This document shows positions 1-5,555 of a DNA stretch of 10,349 nt, in pieces. The stretch is from NCBI GenBank assembly GCA_034409055.1, contig DAOUMU010000193.1, positions 1 to 10,349 of the forward strand. The letters run 5' to 3'. The position numbers and the translations under genes were made by a program. Position 1 is the stretch's first letter, and every line of letters starts with the position of its first letter. This DNA is from DAOUMU01 sp034409055. GTDB taxonomy: Bacteria; Chloroflexota; Anaerolineae; 4572-78; J111. Under the pieces are notes generated by a model, which saw nothing but the letters and a program-made list of their open reading frames with translations, did not search any database and was not told the origin of the DNA.

Positions 1-56
1 AAACGGTTGAGCAGAGCTTCCCGTTCACCTGTTCGCAGACTTATCCGAATACGCAT
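1..56 (-). CDS. 5' end of an unidentified minus-strand gene (partial)
   Basis: Reading the minus strand, an ATG at 56-54 is preceded by a strong ribosome binding site (GAGGAGGT, about 7 bases upstream, on the plus strand near 65-75). It opens a frame that stays open to the window edge and encodes MRIRISLRTGEREALLNR. Only about 18 residues are visible. The basic, short-strand opening followed by a GEREALLNR-type helix resembles the starts of some IS630-like transposases and other small DNA-binding proteins, but 18 residues cannot settle the family. It is divergent from the IS110 transposase, with about 217 bases between the two starts. Confidence is good that a gene starts here and low on its identity. 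Confidence 0.5.
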   Translation of the reverse strand, partial: MRIRISLRTGEREALLNR

Positions 57-196
57 TGTTTCCTACCTCCTCAATGAATTTGCGGTTGCTGGGGCAGAAG
101 GTTAATCGTATTTGGTCAAATGTCCAATTTCAGGGAGCTTTTGAACTCCGTATTTTTTCAGTTGGTTTCGTGACCCTCAATGACTAAACCGTGCGC

Positions 197-265
197 TTAT
201 CTTAACCTCTATAGGGCAACCTTTCTGTTATGTAAACTCAAAATCTTTATCTTAACGTCTATAGG
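197..265 (+). repeat. Two 19-bp direct repeats in front of the IS110 transposase
   Basis: TTATCTTAAC(C/G)TCTATAGG occurs at 197-215 and again at 247-265, with one mismatch and a spacing of exactly 50 bases. The second copy runs into the AGGAGG ribosome binding site (263-268) of the transposase. IS110 elements lack ordinary terminal inverted repeats. Their upstream non-coding end can carry the bridge RNA and its promoter, so a repeated block here could be a paired guide segment, a protein binding site, or the trace of a small duplication. The repeat is directly visible; its function is inferred. Confidence 0.6.
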
Positions 266-273
266 AGGTTAAC

Positions 274-1521
274 ATGTCATTGTCGAATGACAGCCCTCGT
301 TTTGTGGCTCTGGACCTGCACAAACGCTATGTCATGGTCGGAGCCGTCAATGCCCACCAGACGGTGGTGCTGCGCCCGCAACGGATCGACCTGGTGGCCT
401 TTGAGGGGTGGGCCAAGCAACACCTGCGACCCACCGATGCGGTGGTGCTGGAGGCCACCAGCAATGCCTGGTACATCTATGACCGGCTGCAACCCTTGGT
501 GGCTGAGGTGGGGGTCGCCAATCCCTACCCCGTCAAATTGATTGCTGCCTCAATGGTTAAGACCGACCGGCGCGATACCTTGGTCTTGGCCCGGCTCCTG
601 GCGGTCAATCTGATCCCGGCAATCTGGATACCGCCAGTCGAGGTCCGGGAACTGCGCGCCCTGATCACCCATCGCGAACGACTGGTCAGCCAACAGACCG
701 CAACCAAGAACCGGCTGCAAGGAGTGTTGCATCGCCACCACATCGTGCCCCCCGCCGGCAAGCTCTTCAGCCAGGCCAACCGCACCTGGTGGACTGAGCT
801 AAACCTGCTGCCTGGCGAAAAGCTGCGGAGCCAACAAGACCTGGCCACCCTCGACCATCTGGCCCCCCAACTGACTGCCGTGGAGACCGAACTGGCCCGG
901 CTCAGTACGGTCGACCCCTGGGCTGGTCAAGTGGCTTTTCTCATCCAACTGCCTGGCATTGGCTTGATTATCGCGATGACCATCTTGAGCGCCATCGGTG
1001 ATATCAGCCGTTTTCCCGCCGCCAAGAAACTGGTGGGCTATGCTGGCCTGGGCGCCAGGGTCCACGCCTCCGGTCAGACCCACCGGGGTGGGGGAATTAC
1101 CAAACAAGGCCGGCGGGAATTGCGCGCTGCCCTGGTCGAAGCGGCTTGGGTTGCCGTCGGCACTCATCCCGACTGGCGCGAACGGTTCGCACAACTGACC
1201 GGCCGCATGGGCAAACAGAAGGCTATTGTGGCCATCGCCCGCAAGTTGCTGGTGGTGGTCTGGCACGTCCTGACCTATCAGCAAGCTGACCGGCAGGCTG
1301 ATCCCCAAAAGGTGGCCCGTTATTTCCTGAATTGGGGCCGCAAACTCGGCGCGGCTAACCGCCAAGGACAACCCGTGGCGACCTTTGCTCGCCAGCAGTT
1401 GGATCGGGTCGGCCTGGGCCAAGAACTTGAGCAGGTCCACCTGGGCTACACTTACACCCTGCCGCCGTCTAGCTTGCCCCAGCCAGTAACCGATTTGCCC
1501 GCCGCAACAGCGGCCGACTAG
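274..1521 (+). CDS. IS110-family transposase (bridge-RNA-guided DEDD recombinase)
   Basis: A 415-aa transposase of the IS110 family, which moves its element by RNA-guided recombination. The N-terminal RuvC-like DEDD domain shows D14 (ALDLHK), E60 (VLEATSN), and D98 and D101 (KTDRRD). A helical linker (about 125-215) follows, then the C-terminal Tnp domain with the helix-hairpin-helix-like LPGIG (226-230) and the SG motif at S266 (HASGQTHRGGG), the expected catalytic serine. The length is typical, and a proline-rich tail of about 40 residues ends the protein. The ATG at 274 is chosen because AGGAGG (263-268) lies 5 bases upstream. The frame is intact, so the element may be active. It is much richer in GC than the AbiL pair downstream. 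Element ends could not be fixed because this family has no clear terminal repeats. Confidence 0.95.
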   Translation: MSLSNDSPRFVALDLHKRYVMVGAVNAHQTVVLRPQRIDLVAFEGWAKQHLRPTDAVVLEATSNAWYIYDRLQPLVAEVGVANPYPVKLIAASMVKTDRRDTLVLARLLAVNLIPAIWIPPVEVRELRALITHRERLVSQQTATKNRLQGVLHRHHIVPPAGKLFSQANRTWWTELNLLPGEKLRSQQDLATLDHLAPQLTAVETELARLSTVDPWAGQVAFLIQLPGIGLIIAMTILSAIGDISRFPAAKKLVGYAGLGARVHASGQTHRGGGITKQGRRELRAALVEAAWVAVGTHPDWRERFAQLTGRMGKQKAIVAIARKLLVVVWHVLTYQQADRQADPQKVARYFLNWGRKLGAANRQGQPVATFARQQLDRVGLGQELEQVHLGYTYTLPPSSLPQPVTDLPAATAAD

Positions 1522-1551
1522 ACCGGCTTCACCGGCCAGGGCAGTGTGACC

Positions 1552-1612
1552 CAACCGAACAGACCAAGCACACTCCTCAAAGGCTTATTTTGGGTGGGTC
1601 TGGTTCAGGTTG
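1552..1612 (+). ncRNA. Imperfect hairpin downstream of the transposase, candidate IS110 RNA or end structure
   Basis: The left arm 1552-1565 (CAACCGAACAGACC) pairs with 1597-1612 (GGTCTGGTTCAGGTTG) along its full length, with only two single-base bulges on the right arm. The loop is about 31 bases. A long stem broken by small bulges, just past an IS110 stop codon, is what one might expect of a bridge-RNA stem-loop in the IS1111-like arrangement, where the RNA lies 3' of the gene. It could also be a transcription-stopping structure: a T-rich run (TTTGTTTTTT, 1612-1621) follows directly, which would suit a terminator. The structure is seen; the role is inferred. Confidence 0.35.
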
Positions 1613-1843
1613 TTTGTTTTTTCTGACTAAAAAAGGCTTTTCCTACGAAATTTTAAGGTTCAGGGACTTGACAATTAAACTCATCGGTGGGCGGCCTGTT
1701 GCTTTACATTTTTTGACTCAGTTTCTAAATTCTTACTTGCATAATATAACCTATGCATTTATAATAAACATTGAAGACGCAAAACAATTGATATTTCTGC
1801 TTAAAATCCGCAAAAATCAGATGTATATTGCAAGAGGGTAACG
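1613..1843 (+). promoter_or_regulatory. AT-rich leader with a candidate promoter for the AbiL-like operon
   Basis: This stretch marks the switch from the GC-rich IS to the AT-rich defence genes and holds no convincing gene. A perfect -10 box TATAAT lies at 1760-1765, with TTGCAT at 1737-1742 as a weak -35 and 17 bases between. An isolated TTGACA at 1668-1673 has no -10 at the right distance. The next gene starts about 78 bases after the -10 box and has an AGAGGG ribosome binding site. Confidence 0.45.
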
Positions 1844-3169
1844 ATGCTCATACAATTCAGGGTAAAGAACTTTAAATCATTTCGGGATGAACAAGTCTTG
1901 AGTTTGGTTGCTAGTTCCGATTCGGATTTACCTGATAATACAAGCTCGATTCCTTCACTAAGAAAGATGAAGCTTGTTAAAAGCGCCATTATGTATGGTG
2001 CTAATGCATCAGGAAAAAGCAACCTGGTTTCTGCGCTTGATTTTGTAAAGAAGTTTGTAGCAAAATCTGCTGAAGTTCGGCCCGATGCTTTAGTACCCAT
2101 TCGCCAGTTTCAGCTTGATGAAGAAACACGAACACAACCATCTGAATTTGAAATTACTTTCGTTCACGAAGGAACTCGGTACGAATATGGGTTTTCTGTT
2201 GACGAAAAACGTGTATACGATGAATGGCTAATAGCTTTCCCAAAAGGTTCTGCTCAAACTTGGTTTGAACGACCGGCAGACTCTGATGCTACTGAAGATG
2301 AATGGTACTTCGGACGCTACCTAAAAGGGGAAAAGAATAAGTTGATTCCCCTAACTCGTCCAAACGTACTCTTTCTTTCGATTGCAGCCAAATTCAATAA
2401 CCCTCAGCTATATTCTGTATATGAGTGGTTTACAACACATTTAGATATAATTGATGACGAAATCCCAGATCATCTTCTAGAATTTATAACTTTAAAGAGA
2501 ATTCAAAAGAATGACGATTTACGCAACAGAGTTAAAAATCTTTTAAAAATAGCCGATCTTGGAATTTTAGACTTTACAATTGAAGAATCACCTGCCGTAA
2601 GTGTTTCACCAGACCTACCCGAAGATGCACCAGAAGAAATAAAAACATTAGTTTCTCTGATATCAACAATGTCTGAAAGTAATGATGGCTTACAGCGCAA
2701 ACAATTAAGTGTAGTTATGCAACATCAAATGAAGGAAGGGGATACTATAGGTGTTAGATTTGGTATCAATGACGAATCACGTGGGACTCGCAGGTTATTT
2801 GGCTTGAGCAGTTTGTTGTTTTCTGTACTACAAAAAGGGTCTGTATTAATAATAGATGAATTAGACTCGAGCCTTCATCCGGTTCTCGCACGAGAACTTC
2901 TAAGTATGTTCCACAATCCACAGATAAACCGAAATGGTGCACAGATTATATTTAATACTCACGATACTACTCTGTTAGACTTAAGCCTGTTTCGACGTGA
3001 CCAGATATGGTTTATGGAAAAAGATAATCAAGGAGCATCTCATCTTTATTCACTGCTTGATTTTAAACCCCGTAAAACAGAAGCCATAGGTAAAGGATAT
3101 CTACAAGGCAGGTATGGAGCAATTCCCTTTTTAAGTAATATCGAAGAATTTCTCACTTATGGCTCGTAA
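1844..3169 (+). CDS. AAA15/ABC-like ATPase, AbiLi/RloA-type defence protein
   Basis: A 441-aa cytoplasmic ATPase of the COG1106/AAA_21 group. MLIQFRVKNFKSF is the usual start of SMC/RecF-like ATPases. The Walker A motif is GANASGKSN (52-60). An ABC-signature-like segment ESRGTRRLFGL lies at 311-321, Walker B VLIIDELD at 334-341 with E339 as likely catalytic base, and the switch histidine in NTHD at 371-374. The C-terminal block KTEAIGKGYLQGRYGAIPF (411-429) is a mark of the family. The middle (about 75-300) is the family-specific insertion. The gene overlaps the RloB-family gene by 11 bases, showing translational coupling. ATPases paired with an RloB/AbiLii protein form abortive-infection systems (AbiL; PARIS is a relative with another Toprim partner). 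By analogy the ATPase would sense infection and control its partner. AT-rich codon use points to transfer. Confidence 0.9.
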   Translation: MLIQFRVKNFKSFRDEQVLSLVASSDSDLPDNTSSIPSLRKMKLVKSAIMYGANASGKSNLVSALDFVKKFVAKSAEVRPDALVPIRQFQLDEETRTQPSEFEITFVHEGTRYEYGFSVDEKRVYDEWLIAFPKGSAQTWFERPADSDATEDEWYFGRYLKGEKNKLIPLTRPNVLFLSIAAKFNNPQLYSVYEWFTTHLDIIDDEIPDHLLEFITLKRIQKNDDLRNRVKNLLKIADLGILDFTIEESPAVSVSPDLPEDAPEEIKTLVSLISTMSESNDGLQRKQLSVVMQHQMKEGDTIGVRFGINDESRGTRRLFGLSSLLFSVLQKGSVLIIDELDSSLHPVLARELLSMFHNPQINRNGAQIIFNTHDTTLLDLSLFRRDQIWFMEKDNQGASHLYSLLDFKPRKTEAIGKGYLQGRYGAIPFLSNIEEFLTYGS

Positions 3170-3839
3170 ACTTAAACCCAGTGGGCGTAGAAAAAGAAAA
3201 GGAAGATCGCAGTCCACTTTAAGGCGTTTGCCTGGCCAGAGACAACCCAGAGCTCATATTCTGATAACTTGTGAAGGTGCAGAGACGGAACCTAATTATT
3301 TTCAGGCCTTACGGCGAGAGCTACGGCTTACCTCTGTTGAAGTCGAAATTCAGGGCAAAAGCCATGCCTCTGCTCCAAATCGAGTTGTCGACTTTGCAAT
3401 TCGACATAAAGCGAACAGAGTAAGAGATGCAAAAAGAAGTGATTTCTTAGCTGAATATGATGAGGTGTGGTGTGTTATTGATGTCGAAAATCCTGCTAAT
3501 AATACCTCGTTTGATGAGGCCATACGGAAAGCAAAACGGGAACGCCTACAATTAGCGGTATCCAATCCGGCTTTTGAGTATTGGTATCTCCTTCATTACG
3601 AAGAGACCTCAAGGGTCTTTAGAGATGGACAGGAATTAAAACAAGCTTTGATAGCTTATGAACCAAGTTATCGGGAACGCAAAGATATGTTTGCCAAAAT
3701 ATATCATATGACGGATTTAGCGATAGAACGTGCTAAACGGATACTCGCTAACCATTCCGACAAGCAACCTTATCCTAATCCATCAACTTACGTTTTTAAA
3801 TTGGTGGAAAGTATCATCTCAATAATTCGGGGTGGGTAG
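3159..3839 (+). CDS. RloB/AbiLii-family protein, Toprim-like defence effector
   Basis: A 226-aa protein of the RloB family, whose Pfam entry (as I recall it) also covers AbiLii of the lactococcal AbiL system. A very basic N terminus (1-32) is followed by ILITCEGAETEPNYF (34-48), the family opening motif with E39. Next come VWCVIDVEN (103-111), supplying the acidic D108/E110 pair, and SNPAFEYWYLLHYE (135-148), the most recognisable RloB block. The Toprim-like arrangement E39 plus D108-x-E110 suggests a metal-dependent nuclease. The ATG lies inside the end of the ATPase gene in another frame, so the two are co-translated; the ribosome binding site is weak, as expected for coupling. The stop codon sits inside the left arm of the following inverted repeat. 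Family assignment is firm; the nuclease activity and target are inferred. Confidence 0.88.
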   Translation: MARKLKPSGRRKRKGRSQSTLRRLPGQRQPRAHILITCEGAETEPNYFQALRRELRLTSVEVEIQGKSHASAPNRVVDFAIRHKANRVRDAKRSDFLAEYDEVWCVIDVENPANNTSFDEAIRKAKRERLQLAVSNPAFEYWYLLHYEETSRVFRDGQELKQALIAYEPSYRERKDMFAKIYHMTDLAIERAKRILANHSDKQPYPNPSTYVFKLVESIISIIRGG

Positions 3840-3911
3840 GGGCGAGGCAACTCGGATTGAGAGTCTCGGAGTAAACAACCTGCTCTCCGAGTTGCCTCGC
3901 CCCTACTTTTT
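3836..3911. repeat. Perfect 21-bp inverted repeat followed by T5 (dispersed palindrome and possible terminator)
   Basis: The left arm 3836-3856 (beginning GTAGGGGCGAGGCAACTCGG) is the exact reverse complement of the right arm 3886-3906. The loop is 29 bases. Inside it CTCGGAG (3865-3871) can pair with CTCCGAG (3885-3891), giving an alternative shorter hairpin. Five T residues follow (3907-3911), so the transcript of the AbiL-like operon could stop here. The arm covers the last bases of the RloB-family gene including its TAG. GC-rich palindromes of this kind are spread in many copies in Chloroflexota and cyanobacteria, so a small mobile repeat (MITE/REP-like) is likely. Confidence 0.8.
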
Positions 3912-4146
3912 GAGAAGATACGGTGGAAAGGTTAAAAGACCTCGCAGCAAATTAATTCAGCCGCCCAACAATTTCTATATAGACAAGTCTATCATAACAT
4001 TATGGAAGACTACTCCTCCACAATATTATGGGCGATGTTTCCACCGAAAATTATACGACGATTTGCCTCTTCTGTAAATCTGGTTAAAACAGAACAAAGG
4101 TACTATCGAACAAATGAGCGGTAAATGCCCTATCGGGAGGCACACA
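3912..4146. other. Intergenic stretch without a gene
   Basis: No coding signal that I trust is present. A 9-bp inverted repeat, CGGTGGAAA at 3921-3929 and TTTCCACCG at 4038-4046, brackets about 108 AT-rich bases and could be the ends of a small non-autonomous element. A near-palindrome ATAGACAAGTCTAT lies inside it. A good ribosome binding site, GGGAGG (4135-4140), belongs to the recombinase remnant that follows. Confidence 0.5.
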
Positions 4147-4526
4147 ATGATGCAATTACTCGCTATGCCAGGCTTCAATACCCTCCATATACTGCCCGCC
4201 AGCCGCGAATAACAAGAAACTTATGAGGCCAAAAAACCAAAACTACTCGACCAGGTCCACCACGCCTTGCGCGCCAAACACTACTCGATCCATACCAAAA
4301 AAGCCTATCTCCACTGGATCAAACGCTTCACGCCTTTGGCGTCTACCATAACAAACACCATCCTCAGAAGATGAACAGCCCCGAAATCGAACAATTCCTG
4401 ACCCACCTGGTGGTCGAGCAAAATGTCGCCGCCTCCAGCCAAAATCAAGCCCTGGCCACCCTTCTCTTTCTCTACCAAATCGTCCTCCGCCAGCCCCTGA
4501 TCCATCCCATCGACCGCCGTCAAAAA
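4147..4526 (+). pseudogene. Decayed integron-type tyrosine recombinase (N-terminal domain only)
   Basis: ATG at 4147 has a fitting ribosome binding site (GGGAGG, 6 bases upstream) but meets TAA at 4210-4212 after 21 codons. The same frame then encodes KPKLLDQVHHALRAKHYS and KKAYLHWIKRF, the start of the core-binding (SAM-like) domain of integron integrases. Around 4330-4340 about 8 extra bases shift the frame. The match continues one frame over with YHNKHHPQKMNSPEIEQFL, then VVEQNVAASSQNQALATLLF up to about 4526. The catalytic C-terminal domain (R-H-R-Y residues) is absent, so the protein cannot recombine DNA. Intact relatives are about 320 residues. The remnant reads in the same direction as the genes around it. 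It shows that integron or similar recombinase machinery once resided here, which matters for the attC-like site at 9156. Confidence 0.8.
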
Positions 4527-4663
4527 TCGGAGTTTGCGGTCCATTGCAACGGTCTACGACGGCCTGCCCTGTGGGTCGCCGGTCAAATTAAGGAATCTAT
4601 GTGCCAAATTAGGGGGTATAGGTTATTAAGTTCTGACAAATTTGTTGTGTGTATTTTTATACA

Positions 4664-4675
4664 TATAATATCTTT
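4664..4675 (+). promoter_or_regulatory. -10 box placing the transcript start at the brnT GTG codon
   Basis: TATAAT at 4664-4669 ends six bases before the GTG at 4676, the usual distance to a transcription start. No ribosome binding site is visible before that GTG. A weak -35 (TTGTTG, 4642-4647) lies 16 bases upstream of the -10. Together this suggests a leaderless mRNA for the toxin gene. An alternative in-frame GTG at 4649 would lie upstream of the -10 and is less likely. Confidence 0.45.
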
Positions 4676-4951
4676 GTGAAATTTGAGTGGGATGAAGCAA
4701 AACAGCAATCTAATCTTCGCAAACACCGTCTGGATTTTGCTGACGCGGAAACGGTCTTTGCCGGAGCAACCTTTACCTTTGAAGATGACCGTTTTGAGTA
4801 CAGCGAGGATAGGTATATTACACTCGGATTATTGCGTGGTGCTGTAGGGGTGATTGCCCCCACTGAACGAGAAGATGTGATTAGAGTCATATCAAGGCGA
4901 AAGGCAACGAAGAATGAGCAAAGAGTCCACTTTGAAGGGTTCGCAGACTGA
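4676..4951 (+). CDS. brnT: BrnT-family ribonuclease toxin
   Basis: A 91-aa BrnT toxin, a RelE-like ribonuclease of type II toxin-antitoxin systems that slows growth by cutting RNA. The family pattern is complete. FEWDEAKQQSNLRKHRLDF (3-21) is the BrnT opening, DDRFEYSEDRYITLG (37-51) the central strand region, TEREDVIRVISRRKAT (63-78) the C-terminal strand and basic motif. The length matches the family. The GTG at 4676 is preferred to the in-frame GTG at 4649, because the protein then begins directly at the conserved KFEWDE block and the -10 box lies between the two. The last 38 bases overlap the antitoxin gene, the normal toxin-first order for this family. The pair probably represses its own promoter through the antitoxin. 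Confidence 0.92.
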   Translation: MKFEWDEAKQQSNLRKHRLDFADAETVFAGATFTFEDDRFEYSEDRYITLGLLRGAVGVIAPTEREDVIRVISRRKATKNEQRVHFEGFAD

Positions 4952-5249
4952 TTGGGAAGCCCTGGAAAAAATGAATGATGAAGACATTGATTTGAGTGAG
5001 ATTCCCGAAGTCACAGCAGAACAGATAGCTCAAGCAACACTGCGGGTTGGAGGCAAGCCGGTATCAAGGGGTAAGGTACGGGTTAATATTTATTTGGATG
5101 CTGAGGTGGTTGAGTATTTCAAAGCGGAAGCTGGTGGCCGAGGGTATCAAACCCTCATCAATGAAACATTAAAAGAAAGTATTCGAGCCAAAGGACTTGA
5201 GACAGTATTGCGGCGTGTAATCCGAGAAGAAATGAATGTAGCGGGTTAA
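4914..5249 (+). CDS. brnA: BrnA-family antitoxin (ribbon-helix-helix)
   Basis: A 111-aa BrnA antitoxin that should bind and neutralise BrnT and repress the shared promoter. Near the N terminus, TDWEALEKMNDEDIDLSEIP (13-32) matches the BrnA signature. The ribbon-helix-helix DNA-binding fold follows in GKVRVNIYLDAEVVEYFK (53-70) and GRGYQTLINETLKES (75-89). About 15 residues past this fold (GLETVLRRVIREEMNVAG) extend beyond many BrnA proteins. The ATG at 4914 lies inside the end of brnT, giving a 38-base overlap and co-translation; the ribosome binding site is weak. An intact toxin-antitoxin pair is typical cargo of islands and of integron cassette arrays, where it stabilises neighbouring DNA. 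Confidence 0.9.
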   Translation: MSKESTLKGSQTDWEALEKMNDEDIDLSEIPEVTAEQIAQATLRVGGKPVSRGKVRVNIYLDAEVVEYFKAEAGGRGYQTLINETLKESIRAKGLETVLRRVIREEMNVAG

Positions 5250-5392
5250 AATAAATATCGGAGGTCATAGCCGGATGCGTCCGCTTATTGCGGCGAAAAG
5301 CATGCCGTTTTCGTGCCAAGATAAGTCCAGAGTGTTGGCATCAGGCGAAAGCCCATGAAATTCACTAATGTTACCCGGTCCCACGGGGGGGC
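5250..5392. other. Intergenic stretch between brnA and the intron fragment
   Basis: No gene is seen. There are several small hairpins: CCGC/GCGG at about 5280-5293, CGAAAA/TTTTCG at about 5293-5312, and TGCCAA/TTGGCA at about 5313-5340. The second could weakly terminate the toxin-antitoxin transcript. The sequence does not match the intron copy at the right end of the window, so the left edge of the intron fragment is sharp at 5393. No AAC core is present, so there is no attC for the toxin-antitoxin pair here. Confidence 0.5.
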
Positions 5393-5534
5393 AGTGTGGC
5401 AGGTGTAGACCAGCCCCACCGCGTTCCCACGATCAATGGGGGCGTTTGAGATGCTTGAGCGGCCTGACGGGAAACTGTCACGGGCCGTTCTTAGGGGGTG
5501 GCGGGGCAGCGGCAACGCTGCCCTGCTACCCGAC
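5393..5534 (+). ncRNA. Group II intron 3' fragment: part of domain IV, domain V and domain VI
   Basis: Positions 5457-5490 are a canonical 34-nt domain V. It starts GAGC, holds the AGC triad, has a GAAA tetraloop (5471-5474), a bulge in CACG on the 3' side, and ends GTTC. Positions 5491-5534 form domain VI: GGGTGGCGGGGCAGC pairs with GCTGCCCTGCTACCC except for two G-U pairs. The end CTACCCGAC fits the usual CUAYYCGAY end of bacterial group II introns, with A5528 seven bases from the end as the branch point. Bases 5393-5456 belong to domain IV. No domain I-III or reverse transcriptase lies upstream, so this is a 5'-truncated remnant. It cannot splice alone. The 3' exon would begin CAGTAAAATG, 22 bases before the nuclease gene. 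Confidence 0.88.
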
Positions 5535-5543
5535 CAGTAAAAT

Positions 5544-5555
5544 GAGAGTACTCTC
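5544..5555. promoter_or_regulatory. Perfect 12-bp palindrome abutting the start codon
   Basis: GAGAGTACTCTC is a perfect palindrome whose last base touches the GTG at 5556. It sits where a ribosome binding site would be, and no good Shine-Dalgarno sequence is present otherwise. It could be an operator or a hairpin that limits translation of the large gene. Its role is inferred from position only. Confidence 0.35.

Noticed and set aside
799..1554. Long open frame (251 codons) on the minus strand under the IS110 gene
   Set aside because: It is the antisense shadow of a clear transposase in GC-rich DNA. The translation has no recognisable motif.
1590..1841. 83-codon open frame before the AbiL-like operon
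   Set aside because: It begins inside the post-IS hairpin, has no ribosome binding site, crosses a change in base composition and a candidate promoter, and resembles no family.
3832..4077. 81-codon open frame starting inside the palindrome
   Set aside because: Its first 25 codons are translated inverted repeat and the rest is AT-rich sequence without motifs.
3963..4089. GCCCAAC at 3963 as the left end of a second attC site
   Set aside because: No matching GTTRRRY box with a complementary L''/L' pair was found downstream. GTTAAAA near 4084 fails the consensus and the fold.
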